Below are positions 50,473 through 58,319 of a DNA stretch of 63,962 nt, piece by piece. This DNA comes from CAZRKC01 sp964600665 (lineage in GTDB: Bacteria > Bacillota > SLNR01). The stretch spans positions 1 through 63,962 of the forward strand of contig CAZRKC010000011.1 in assembly GCA_964600665.1 (NCBI GenBank), in the 5' to 3' direction. A program made the translations under genes and the position numbers. Under the pieces are notes generated by a model, which did no database searches, was not told the origin of the DNA, and was given only the letters and a program-made list of their open reading frames with translations. Each line of letters opens with the position of its first letter. Within the stretch, counting starts at the first letter, position 1.

Positions 50473-51681
50473 TTATGTCATGAGGAAGTATATGATCAAT
50501 GCCAGAATCATTTGAAATGCACTTGGCAGCAGCAACATCCGATACACTTTGCCCAGCTCTGCTTTAAAAACCTGAACGGTCAAAACGAGACACAGATGCA
50601 CCGGCGATAGCATCACACCCATAAATCCGCTGACAAATGCCAGGGCCACCATATGGACCTGCACCCCATTTGCACTCAGTCCTAATAGAATCGGGAATGT
50701 GGTTCCCACATATGCTTGCGCCATTCCAGTTGCCATACCCACTGCAAATGGCAGCGCAACCACGATGATTTCCGATGGTAACCCAATTTGCGTAAAAAAT
50801 ACGGGTAGTGACTCAACAGCCCCCGTGACCAACAGCACATCCTTGAATATGATTACCGCAAGGACCATCAAGATGATCGGGATGGAAAACGCTTCTCGCA
50901 CCAGTTGGGTGAAACGCTTTCGATCATACCGATGAACCACCAAAAGCAATAGCACCACCGATCCAACGGACCAGGTAATCTCCCATTTTAATAGCAGGAC
51001 CAGAATGATTACCATGACAACCGGATAAATGCTACCGGCAAAACATGCCCAGCATGCTGAGCGACTGCGGTCTCCTTGAAATGGCTCCGGCTTCTTCTCC
51101 CGAAAAAAAGCCACTGGAATCCCAATCAGAGCGGACGATACGGCATAGGGGATCATGGCCGTGACCAGGCGATAGATCGGTATCCCCGTGACCTGTGCCG
51201 ATAAGATAATACTGGGATACAGCGGGAAGACATATTCCCACACATGACGATACCAGTAATTGATAAAACTCTTTTTTTCGGCGCTTAGCTCTGTGTTTTT
51301 CCCCACCTGTTCAACCATGGGTGCTGAAAAAACAGCACCTCCGGCCGAGGGAAGCAGCCCGACCAGCGCAGGCAACATGGCCATAACGACCCGGGTATCA
51401 CCCACCAGCCCCATTAACGACGAAACCATCTGCTCCATCATGCCATTCTTACGCATGATGTTTTCCAGGAACATGATCAGCGTCAACGCCCCGGCAAGTT
51501 GAATCGTGGTGGGATGAATGCTGCTCTTTGCAGCTGTGATCAGCAGTGTCATCGGGTGAATGGAAAAAAGGATGCCCATGGCGATTACAGCTGCCAGCAT
51601 AGCTTGATACAACGGAATCTTTGCCCGCAAGAGGATCACTATCAAGGCAAATACTCCGATGATTTTGATAAAATCGGCCAT
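50473..51681 (-). CDS. DUF401 family membrane transport protein
   Basis: A 402-aa membrane protein with about ten helices, of the DUF401 family, distantly like ion transporter (IT) superfamily anion carriers. Two re-entrant-type segments stand out: ALVGLLPSAGGAVFSAPMVE in the first half and GTTFPILLGLSANGVQVHMV in the second, as in paired inverted repeats. ATG 51681 has GAAGG 6 bases upstream. First gene of an operon with a deacylase and a DapA-like aldolase, which suggests it imports their substrate, probably an organic anion. Confidence 0.82.
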   Translation of the reverse strand: MADFIKIIGVFALIVILLRAKIPLYQAMLAAVIAMGILFSIHPMTLLITAAKSSIHPTTIQLAGALTLIMFLENIMRKNGMMEQMVSSLMGLVGDTRVVMAMLPALVGLLPSAGGAVFSAPMVEQVGKNTELSAEKKSFINYWYRHVWEYVFPLYPSIILSAQVTGIPIYRLVTAMIPYAVSSALIGIPVAFFREKKPEPFQGDRSRSACWACFAGSIYPVVMVIILVLLLKWEITWSVGSVVLLLLVVHRYDRKRFTQLVREAFSIPIILMVLAVIIFKDVLLVTGAVESLPVFFTQIGLPSEIIVVALPFAVGMATGMAQAYVGTTFPILLGLSANGVQVHMVALAFVSGFMGVMLSPVHLCLVLTVQVFKAELGKVYRMLLLPSAFQMILALIIYFLMT

Positions 51682-51741
51682 GATCAACCTTCTCTCAAAA
51701 AGAATACCTTCCATCAAATTATTTCCCCATTCTAGGGAACA

Positions 51742-51780
51742 AATCCTGCTCCTTGTCGTCAGTTAACATGGGGCAGGATT
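51742..51780 (-). promoter_or_regulatory. Leader hairpin and -10 of the DUF401 operon
   Basis: AATCCTGCCCC and GGAGCAGGATT can form an 11-bp stem (one G-U) in the 5' leader of the DUF401 transcript. A perfect TATAAT (51778-51783) overlaps its upstream edge as a possible -10, with no good -35. The same stem sequence occurs in the RidA operon terminator. Confidence 0.45.
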
Positions 51781-51846
51781 ATATGGCATTCTCAACGACA
51801 AATATTGATTTTATTAATATTAATATTAATATTTTTAATATATATA

Positions 51847-51875
51847 TTGACATATATCAATATTCATGCTAATTT
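51847..51875 (+). promoter_or_regulatory. Promoter of the DUF2089-YvlD operon
   Basis: A consensus TTGACA (51847-51852) and TAATTT (51870-51875), 17 bases apart. The -35 lies inside the dyad ATATTGA/TCAATAT, a possible operator. It is embedded in very AT-rich sequence with repeated ATTAAT, which otherwise fills 51781-51846. Confidence 0.62.
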
Positions 51876-51906
51876 AAGGACAGGAAGTGGATTTGGAGGG
51901 ATACCA

Positions 51907-52290
51907 ATGCAATATAAAGCTCCCGGACGCTGCCCGGTATGCGGCGAAGAAATGGTGATCAGCAAACTTACATGTCATCATTGTCAAACCACCATCGAAG
52001 GTGAGTTTCAAGCATGCAAGTTCTGCCGTCTGCCTGATGAACAATTGGAATTCATTGAAGTGTTTATCAAACGACGCGGTAACATCCGCGATGTTGAGAA
52101 AGAATTGGGCATTTCATATCCAACCGTTCGTAACCGGCTGGACAGTGTGATTCAATCCTTGGGATATCCCGTGGAAAAATCGGACCCTGCCGCCGGCGAT
52201 GTGAAACGCCAGGAAGTCTTGGACGCTCTCACCAAAGGCGAGATCGATGCCTCTGAAGCGGCTCGTCTGCTGAGAAAGACAGTCCGCTGA
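51907..52290 (+). CDS. DUF2089 zinc-ribbon/HTH protein
   Basis: A 127-aa DUF2089 protein. An N-terminal zinc ribbon (RCPVCGEEM, TCHHCQTTI) is followed by ACKFCRLPDEQLEFIEVFIK and an HTH-like segment (NIRDVEKELGISYPTVRNRL), then a C-terminal SHOCT-like helix (VLDALTKGEIDASEAARLL). It looks like a DNA-binding regulator of its own operon. ATG 51907 is chosen because GGAGGG stands 6 bases upstream; the earlier ATG at 51805 lies in AT-rich promoter DNA. Confidence 0.88.
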   Translation: MQYKAPGRCPVCGEEMVISKLTCHHCQTTIEGEFQACKFCRLPDEQLEFIEVFIKRRGNIRDVEKELGISYPTVRNRLDSVIQSLGYPVEKSDPAAGDVKRQEVLDALTKGEIDASEAARLLRKTVR

Positions 52291-52311
52291 ACCGTAGAAA
52301 GGAGACTGATT

Positions 52312-52737
52312 ATGAACAATGAAAAAATGCGCATACTCGAAATGATTCAGGAAGGCCGTATCACCGCGACAGAAGGCATGGAATTGATGGACGCCCTGGG
52401 AGGAGCCGCAGAGGAAACCGAGCTGCGATCATCCGACGCAGGAGGACGAAATCGCTTCTTACGCATTCGAGTCAACGGTGATAAAGCGAAAAAAGTCAAT
52501 GTCAATGTTCCTTTGAATTTGATCAAAGCTGCCGGACGATTTTTTGGGTATGGAATGGCCTTCATTCCCAAAGAAGCCCGAGAGGCAATGGAAGAACAGG
52601 GCGTTGACCTCTCCAAGATCGATATCCAAGAGCTCATTGCCCAAATCGATTCCGGCCTAATCAGTGGCCGCCTCGTGGATATCGACGCAGAAGATCCGGA
52701 TGAAGGCCATGTGAAAGTCGAAATATATATCGACTGA
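52312..52737 (+). CDS. SHOCT-like/YvlB N-terminal-type protein
   Basis: A 141-aa protein. EKMRILEMIQEGRITATEGM at the N-terminus is the SHOCT-like helix pair found at the start of YvlB and LiaX-type proteins. FLRIRVNGDKAKKVNVNVPL resembles the start of a DUF4097 strand region. The last part is helical and acidic (GVDLSKIDIQELIAQIDSG). It has no membrane segment. The gene lies 21 bases after DUF2089 with AAAGGAG. It may act in an envelope-stress response by analogy with the yvlABCD cluster. Confidence 0.8.
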   Translation: MNNEKMRILEMIQEGRITATEGMELMDALGGAAEETELRSSDAGGRNRFLRIRVNGDKAKKVNVNVPLNLIKAAGRFFGYGMAFIPKEAREAMEEQGVDLSKIDIQELIAQIDSGLISGRLVDIDAEDPDEGHVKVEIYID

Positions 52738-52768
52738 CCCGTCGATACGATGAAAGGAGGGCTGCCCA

Positions 52769-52987
52769 ATGGCACGCATTCTCGGACGAATTCACCTCCC
52801 CTGGGGAATTCAATTGAGCAGTCTGGCTGAGATACCTTTGAACGGCTTGCGACGCTTACTGTTAAGTATGAAAGCTTCACCCATGCAGGAGCCATCTGCA
52901 GATTATCGGCATCATCATAACCAGACACCCCAAGGACAGTATCATCAGCATATTCCCCCCGCAGATGTCTTGCGGATTCTACGATAA
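52769..52987 (+). CDS. Unknown 72-aa protein with His/Gln-rich middle
   Basis: A 72-aa protein behind a very strong AAAGGAGGG at about 9 bases. The N-terminus (ILGRIHLPWGIQLSSLAEIP) could be an amphipathic helix, the middle is rich in His and Gln (YRHHHNQTPQGQYHQHIPP), and the end (ADVLRILR) is helical. No family is recognised. It lies between the SHOCT-like and YvlD-like genes in the same operon. The strong SD and conserved gene spacing argue for a real product that may bind metal or membrane. Confidence 0.65.
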   Translation: MARILGRIHLPWGIQLSSLAEIPLNGLRRLLLSMKASPMQEPSADYRHHHNQTPQGQYHQHIPPADVLRILR

Positions 52988-53003
52988 TGAGGAGGGATTG
53001 AAT

Positions 53004-53351
53004 TTGGATCATCTCGCGATACGCATTCTGGCAAACATTCTGGCGATTTGGGCGGGTTCGATGCTTTTCCCAACGATCCACCTGGACGGACCCGGGGCAC
53101 TGGTCATCGCTGGTCTGGTACTGACTATGATCAATTTACTGGTTCGGCCGGTCCTTTTATTCCTCACCCTCCCGATCAACATTTTGACACTGGGTCTCTT
53201 TACCCTCGTCATCAATACCTGGATGGTTTTTTTGACCGCTCGGTTCGTCACAGGCTTCAGCGTTCCCGGATACTGGACTGCATTTGGCCTTGCGATTTTA
53301 GTCTCTGTGTCCAATCTACTGTTCAAACCCAAAAAAAGCAGACACATCTAG
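53004..53351 (+). CDS. YvlD-like phage holin family 4 membrane protein
   Basis: A 115-aa protein with four membrane helices: AIRILANILAIWAGSMLF, GALVIAGLVLTMINLLV, FLTLPINILTLGLFTLVIN and FGLAILVSVSNLLFK. RPVLLFLTLPINILTLGLF is the family signature. B. subtilis YvlD is encoded with YvlB in an envelope-stress cluster. The TTG start at 53004 is fixed by GAGGAGGG, 7 bases upstream; an ATG at 52965 lies inside the previous gene. Confidence 0.88.
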   Translation: MDHLAIRILANILAIWAGSMLFPTIHLDGPGALVIAGLVLTMINLLVRPVLLFLTLPINILTLGLFTLVINTWMVFLTARFVTGFSVPGYWTAFGLAILVSVSNLLFKPKKSRHI

Positions 53352-53367
53352 TTCTTTACCCTCAAAT

Positions 53368-53399
53368 ACAGGCGGCAGATACGTCCATCTGCCGCCTGT
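53368..53399 (+). terminator. Terminator of the DUF2089-YvlD operon
   Basis: ACAGGCGGCAGAT and ATCTGCCGCCTGT form a perfect 13-bp stem with a 6-base loop, 17 bases after the stop. The following TACCTATCTT is a poor T tract. Confidence 0.75.
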
Positions 53400-53478
53400 T
53401 ACCTATCTTCCTAAATGATCAGTTCTATGATAGACTTATCTTTATGATACCCATGGCACAGCCAGGAAAGAGGTTTCC

Positions 53479-54354
53479 ATGAAACACCGAGGGCTGCTCT
53501 TCATATTGCTGTCCGTTGCCTGCTTTGGCTCAGCATCCATCTTTGCGCGTTTTGCCTATGATGCCGGCATCAATTTAGTGACCATGCTTACCGTTCGCTT
53601 TGGTATTTCCGCTGCGTTACTTTTCATCTACTCAACTTTCGCCAGGGAAAGTTTGCGGCTTGCCCCTAAGGATCTGAAACTGGTCCTCCTGTTGGGTGCG
53701 GTCGGATACGGAATCATGGCATATTTGTATTTCGGCTCGCTGCAGTACATCCCGGTATCCATGGCGACCTTGATTACATACACCTATCCCACCATCGTCA
53801 CGGTGATGGCGTATTTTATACTGAAAGAACCGTTAAGCCAGCATAAACTGTTATGCCTGGCCATGGCTTCCATTGGTTGTGCCCTGATGGTCTGGGCCCC
53901 TGGACTCAAAATTAATCTGACTGGCGCCGCACTGGCCTTTGGCTCATCTGTCATCTATTCCATATACATCATTTACACCAGTCAACACGCCGGTCATCTG
54001 CCCCCTCGGACCCTGACCTTCTATATCGTTTTGGGAGCATTTGCAGTCTACCTGGTCATCGGGACATTGACCCGGGGGTTCATCTGGAACCTGCCTTGGC
54101 AAGCATGGGCTGCCACAGCCAGCCTCGCCGTTATCCCGACAGTGTTGGGCAACATCTTCTTTTTTACTGGACTTCGCCACATGGGTGCCACCAAAACAGC
54201 CTTAGTAAGCACTGTTGAGCCCATATATGTTGTGCTTATGGCCATGGCGATCTTTAATGAACGCATCACGCTGATACAAGGCGGGGGCGGTCTTTTGATT
54301 ATTGCCGCTGTCGTGCTCCTGCAATTGCGGGGCGATAACGCGATCAATACCTGA
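53479..54354 (+). CDS. EamA/DMT family transporter (copy 2)
   Basis: A 291-aa ten-helix transporter with duplicated EamA halves: RGLLFILLSVACFGSASIFA at the start, LITYTYPTIVTVMAYFIL ending repeat one, and GATKTALVSTVEPIYVVLMA in repeat two. It is a paralogue of the protein at 40206, which shares the same helix 1 and EP motif. SD GAAAGAGG precedes ATG. Its stop lies 6 bases from the opposite-strand neighbour. Confidence 0.9.
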   Translation: MKHRGLLFILLSVACFGSASIFARFAYDAGINLVTMLTVRFGISAALLFIYSTFARESLRLAPKDLKLVLLLGAVGYGIMAYLYFGSLQYIPVSMATLITYTYPTIVTVMAYFILKEPLSQHKLLCLAMASIGCALMVWAPGLKINLTGAALAFGSSVIYSIYIIYTSQHAGHLPPRTLTFYIVLGAFAVYLVIGTLTRGFIWNLPWQAWAATASLAVIPTVLGNIFFFTGLRHMGATKTALVSTVEPIYVVLMAMAIFNERITLIQGGGGLLIIAAVVLLQLRGDNAINT

Positions 54355-54359
54355 TTCAA

Positions 54360-55331
54360 TCAAGTGTCAAGCTGCCATCGATTGGTCCGTTTTAGCACCC
54401 GCAGACAGACATATGTCAACCAGGGAGACGGATCTTTTTTCTGCCCGAAATCCCAAGCTTTGCATTTCTGATATACGGACTCCGGGGTCATTCGACCCTG
54501 GGGGTCCGCTTTGTTTTGGATGATATCCAGCATCTCCTGGAAACGCGAATCGGTATGTATCTGCGGATACCCACTCAGACATTCAGCCACACTCACCACA
54601 TCATACCAATGCGTCGGTGCCTTGAGTTTGCGAAAATCCGTCCCCATAAAAAACATATATGGATGCTTCTCCCGACTGGATGCCCATAAATCCAGCATTG
54701 AATCGAGGCATGCATCCACGATACCGGTATCCACCCGGTCCTTGATCAGGGAATACAGTCTCAACATAGCCAAAGTCGCGTACGGGCAGCAGTCATCCTT
54801 ACGGCCAGGCCCCCGGAAATGTCCAAGTTCCGGCGATACAGCACATGGAAATCCACTCGGCCGGTGTAAGCTGCTGATATACGCGATACCTGGTTCACAT
54901 TGATCAAATTCGATTCCGCATCGAAGTAACGCCGACACCATCAATGGGGCATCGCACAATGCCCAGGCCAATGTATCCTCAGCCGTACCGCCGTACCTTT
55001 GGGGGACATTGGTCAAAACCCTGAAAACGCCTCGCTCATCTCGGCTGGACAGGATACTGCAGATCGCAGCGGCAATCTCCGGCACATCCATATCCAACCC
55101 CATATCCAACAGAAAAATGAGCTTATGCACAGGCAGCTCAGGATTCTGATGGGTCGTGACCATAGTCCCGTAAAAATCAGCCATATCCTTCAAATATCCT
55201 CTCACCCGGCCATCGGATAAGACGCGCTGCCGCAGATCAGATAACCCGGTTTTATCTTCACCGAGAAGATAAACCCGGGTAGCATATTGAACATACGGAT
55301 CCGCCTGCAACAACCATTCAATAGTTTTCAT
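54360..55331 (-). CDS. Squalene-cyclase/prenyltransferase-like alpha-toroid protein
   Basis: A 323-aa helical protein. TIEWLLQADPYVQYATRVYL at the start and repeats such as YATLAMLRLYSLIKDRVD, HWYDVVSVAECLSGYPQIH and FGQKKDPSPWLTYVCLRVLK resemble a family annotated as squalene cyclase-like proteins in Clostridia. No DxDD or QW catalytic motif is clear, so enzymatic cyclisation is unlikely. A Cys-rich middle (FDQCEPG, RKDDCCPYAT) may bind metal. ATG 55331 has GGGAGGG 5 bases upstream. Downstream of the DUF402 gene. Confidence 0.7.
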   Translation of the reverse strand: MKTIEWLLQADPYVQYATRVYLLGEDKTGLSDLRQRVLSDGRVRGYLKDMADFYGTMVTTHQNPELPVHKLIFLLDMGLDMDVPEIAAAICSILSSRDERGVFRVLTNVPQRYGGTAEDTLAWALCDAPLMVSALLRCGIEFDQCEPGIAYISSLHRPSGFPCAVSPELGHFRGPGRKDDCCPYATLAMLRLYSLIKDRVDTGIVDACLDSMLDLWASSREKHPYMFFMGTDFRKLKAPTHWYDVVSVAECLSGYPQIHTDSRFQEMLDIIQNKADPQGRMTPESVYQKCKAWDFGQKKDPSPWLTYVCLRVLKRTNRWQLDT

Positions 55332-55406
55332 GGCACCCTCCCATGGAATGACGAACATCTTGACCATGAACGCGTCTGAGCGTCATGCTCAAAAACTCAA
55401 GTCCCA

Positions 55407-55886
55407 TCAATCCGCCTGTTTGATCTCCTTAAAGTAGCCCTCCCGATTCTTCAATGACCGACAAAGTTCCTCCCAAGCCATTCTGGCTTCGCTGACGATA
55501 TCCTTGGGCAGTTGGGTAGCCGCCAGATGCTCAAACTCCGCTTCATCTAAAAGCGTGACGTCCCCGTTCCGATCCACAAACAGGTCCAGCTCCAGATCAA
55601 TGTAGGATAAGACCCCATTACGGAATGTAGGTGGCGCAGCCATATTGCAGTAAATGGCCTGGACCCTGTCTGAAGATCCATATATTTCGCAAATGTTATA
55701 CCATGTATCCAAAGGGTAATACTCGATTGTCACATCCCCCGGATAAAAATGATAATACGGAGTCATAAACTCCCGTGAAAATGCACCCCGGACCACAATC
55801 ATATCATCCAGCAATGCGGTGACCGTACCGTGCCAAGCATACTTCATTCGCCCATCCCATTTGTATGATTCCACTCGAATATCCAT
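55407..55886 (-). CDS. DUF402 family protein (nucleoside phosphatase-like)
   Basis: A 159-aa DUF402 protein. WHGTVTALLDDMIVVRGAF, IEYYPLDTWYNICEIYGSSD and FRNGVLSYIDLELDLFVDRN contain the conserved Asp, Tyr and Glu residues of the fold, whose characterised members hydrolyse nucleoside di/triphosphates and whose relatives bind RNA. Length is normal. ATG 55886 has GGAGG 9 bases upstream. Starts a unit 61 bases after the RidA-operon terminator. Confidence 0.85.
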   Translation of the reverse strand: MDIRVESYKWDGRMKYAWHGTVTALLDDMIVVRGAFSREFMTPYYHFYPGDVTIEYYPLDTWYNICEIYGSSDRVQAIYCNMAAPPTFRNGVLSYIDLELDLFVDRNGDVTLLDEAEFEHLAATQLPKDIVSEARMAWEELCRSLKNREGYFKEIKQAD

Positions 55887-55946
55887 CCAATCCGGCCTCC
55901 GCTTCTTTGAGGTTCATGACCCATATATTCGCAAACAGCAAAAAAA

Positions 55947-55968
55947 ATCCTGCCCCCTGGGGCAGGAT
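55947..55968 (-). terminator. Strong terminator of the serine/Amadori operon
   Basis: ATCCTGCCCC and GGGGCAGGAT form a perfect 10-bp stem with a 2-base loop followed on the minus strand by eight U. It begins 7 bases after the RidA stop and is the best terminator in the window. Confidence 0.95.
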
Positions 55969-55975
55969 CCCATGA

Positions 55976-56437
55976 TCAGTCTTTGATCTTGACGATCATC
56001 TCAATTTCAACCGGGGTACGATGGGGAAGTTCATTGACGCCAATGGCAGAGCGAGCATGTTTCCCTTTGTCTCCAAATACGGCCTCCAACAGTTCAGAGC
56101 AACCATTCATGACTTTTGGCTGCTGATCAAAGCCCGCCGCACTATTGACAAATCCCAGAATCTTGACAAATTGTTCGATCTTATCCAGATCGCCGATGAC
56201 TGCTTTGATTGCACTTAAGCAGTTGAGTGCTGAACGACGGGCACATTCATACCCTTCCTCAATGGTCAGGTCTTTCCCCAAGTGACCGCGATAATCCGTT
56301 TCACCTTGACGACGGGAACCCTGGCCGGATGTGTAAACAAAATCGCCGATCCGATGGGCAGGCACGTACACGCCTGCCGGGGTCTGGGGATCGATCAATG
56401 GATAACCCATTTCCTCCAATTTCTTCTCCACATGCAT
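55976..56437 (-). CDS. RidA/YjgF family protein
   Basis: A 153-aa Rid-family protein: KKLEEMGYPLIDPQTPAGVY, then DFVYTSGQGSRRQGE and FVKILGFVNSAAGFDQQPKV. The end holds ARSAIGVNELPHRTPVEIEM, with the Arg of the substrate site. It is longer than RidA proper and resembles the YjgH/Rid2-7 type. The family hydrolyses enamine/imine intermediates such as 2-aminoacrylate from serine, which fits this operon. ATG 56437 is chosen because AAAGGAAGG ends 9 bases upstream. Confidence 0.88.
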   Translation of the reverse strand: MHVEKKLEEMGYPLIDPQTPAGVYVPAHRIGDFVYTSGQGSRRQGETDYRGHLGKDLTIEEGYECARRSALNCLSAIKAVIGDLDKIEQFVKILGFVNSAAGFDQQPKVMNGCSELLEAVFGDKGKHARSAIGVNELPHRTPVEIEMIVKIKD

Positions 56438-56457
56438 GATGATCATCCTTCCTTTTG

Positions 56458-57267
56458 TTATTTGATGGGCACACCGTGCCCGAATGCCCCGTAATACGAA
56501 CAAGCCACCGCGGCAGCCTCTGCCGCCAGTCGCATGGAGTAGGGAATATCTTTACTGATCAAATAGTTGACTAAAAACATGGTGATAAAGGCGTCTCCTG
56601 CCCCCAGCGTGTCCACCACCTGAGCCGGCACGATGGGCTGATGATAAAATTCCATCCCGTCATATGAAACCGCGCCTTTGCTACCTTTGGTAATCACCGC
56701 CAATTTTGCCCCCAGCTCCACCAGGCGTTTCATTCTGGCTTCGATTTCCTCATCAGATTTCCCGCTTCCGGACATAAAGGCATAATCGATCTGTGGGGTC
56801 ACGCAATCCATCACATCGTCTGCCCATTTATCGGAGAAATCAAAGGAAATCAGGATGCTCCCTTTTCGTATCTCCGGCAAATACCGGGTGATCCGGCTGT
56901 AGACACTGGTGTGGGCCAGATGGTATCCGCGAATGTATTCCAGATCCTCTGCACTTAATACCAGCCTACCGTAAATACTCAAATCAAAGCCTTTAAAAAC
57001 CCGCTCCCCTGCTTCTAAAGACACATCCGTAAAAGCGGTGCTTCCGGGAGCAATCTGCATATGACTGACATCGACCCCTTCTTTCACCAAGGATTCTCTG
57101 ATATGGTCACCGGCCGCATCCTTTCCCACCACGCCCACATAAGCAGACTCAAACCCATAACGTCGCGCCAGTGCGGCAAAATTCACGGCATTCCCTCCGG
57201 GGAACATGGTGTTCATGTCTAAATAGCGGTCCACTACATTGTCACCAACACCGATGACTCGCAACAT
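56458..57267 (-). CDS. frlD: Fructoselysine 6-kinase-like PfkB kinase (FrlD-like)
   Basis: A 269-aa ribokinase-family kinase: VIGVGDNVVDRYLDMNTMFP, GGNAVNFAALARRYGFESAY (substrate motif), and DTLGAGDAFITMFLVNYLIS with the catalytic Asp near residue 222. DNVVDRY and short length are typical of FrlD, which phosphorylates fructosyl-amino acids on C6. ATG 57267 is preferred since GAAGGAG then lies 9 bases upstream. It sits 21 bases after the deglycase gene that would use its product. Confidence 0.85.
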   Translation of the reverse strand: MLRVIGVGDNVVDRYLDMNTMFPGGNAVNFAALARRYGFESAYVGVVGKDAAGDHIRESLVKEGVDVSHMQIAPGSTAFTDVSLEAGERVFKGFDLSIYGRLVLSAEDLEYIRGYHLAHTSVYSRITRYLPEIRKGSILISFDFSDKWADDVMDCVTPQIDYAFMSGSGKSDEEIEARMKRLVELGAKLAVITKGSKGAVSYDGMEFYHQPIVPAQVVDTLGAGDAFITMFLVNYLISKDIPYSMRLAAEAAAVACSYYGAFGHGVPIK

Positions 57268-57288
57268 CGACCCCATCTCCTTCAGAGA

Positions 57289-58299
57289 TTAATAGTCCAC
57301 AACGCCCATATACCGTCTGAGATCGAGGGAATGACCTCGTTCCTCTTCCAGATACTGGGCAAACCGATACAATGTCGTCCAGACCACAAAGGATGAAAAC
57401 ATCTTCCGCACTGAATCATCCACTCCCGGCAAAGGGTAGTTTTGACTGTCAATGATGGTCAGTCGGTCGGTATATTTCTCAGCAAACGCCTGCACACGTT
57501 CGGCCATCGGCCGGGTTTCGTCTTCCCCCAGCAACAGAATCAGTGGGACCCCTTTTTCAATAATCTCAAAAGGTCCGTGGAAAAATTCACCGGCGTGGAA
57601 AGATGCGGAATTGATCCATTGCATCTCCAACAGGATACAGATAGCGTATGCATAGGCAATGCCGTAAGCTGGTCCGGCAGCAACGGTATAAATGGTTTTG
57701 TCGTGCTTGTGCTGGCGGGCAAAATGGGTTCCTTCTGCCTCTAAGGACAGCCTTAACTGGGTGAGTGCATCCGGTAATGCTTGAATGCCTTGCATACACA
57801 ACTCGTAAGGGAATGTCTGCTCTGCTGCTTTGATCAGCTTGAATACGATCATATGTAAAAACATCATCTTGGACTCGGTGATGCCCACCTCGCTGTTATA
57901 ATGAAAACAAAAATCCACCTTTTTGCTCAATTTAGAGTCTGCATCCCGGCAAAATCCAATGGTGACAGCCCCTTTTTCCCGGGCAAAATCTGCAGCTTCC
58001 AATGTTTCCGGTGTTCCCCCGGAATGAGATGCCAAAATCACCAGTGATTTCTTCCCCACATTGACCGGTGCGACTAAACTGAACTCCCGGCTGGGATACA
58101 CATGGGCATGGACGCCGGGAAGATACCGATCCATGAGAAATTTCCCCGGGTACATCACTGCCAAAGATCCGCCGCATCCCACCAGATACACATGCTGGAT
58201 CCCTTTGGCAATGATTCCGTCCATGACGGCCTCCACTTTGCTTTTGTTACCGGCAACGCCCTTTAATTTAATGATATATTCGGCAGAATAACTGTCCAT
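57289..58299 (-). CDS. frlB: Fructosamine-6-phosphate deglycase-like SIS protein (FrlB-like)
   Basis: A 336-aa protein with two SIS domains: VYLVGCGGSLAVMYPGKFLM, SLVILASHSGGTPETLEAAD (phosphosugar-binding Ser/Thr loop), and in the second half NSASFHAGEFFHGPFEIIEK, the FrlB hallmark with catalytic Glu/His. It splits fructosyl-amino acid 6-phosphate to glucose 6-phosphate and the free amino acid. It lacks the glutaminase domain of GlmS. Neighbour of a FrlD-like kinase, supporting the call. Confidence 0.88.
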   Translation of the reverse strand: MDSYSAEYIIKLKGVAGNKSKVEAVMDGIIAKGIQHVYLVGCGGSLAVMYPGKFLMDRYLPGVHAHVYPSREFSLVAPVNVGKKSLVILASHSGGTPETLEAADFAREKGAVTIGFCRDADSKLSKKVDFCFHYNSEVGITESKMMFLHMIVFKLIKAAEQTFPYELCMQGIQALPDALTQLRLSLEAEGTHFARQHKHDKTIYTVAAGPAYGIAYAYAICILLEMQWINSASFHAGEFFHGPFEIIEKGVPLILLLGEDETRPMAERVQAFAEKYTDRLTIIDSQNYPLPGVDDSVRKMFSSFVVWTTLYRFAQYLEEERGHSLDLRRYMGVVDY

Positions 58300-58319
58300 T
58301 GGCCCTTCACCCTTTCATA

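Noticed and set aside
51781..51846. Repeated ATTAAT/AATATT strings as a CRISPR-like or satellite array
   Set aside because: The units are short, simple AT repeats without constant spacers and lie in a promoter region.
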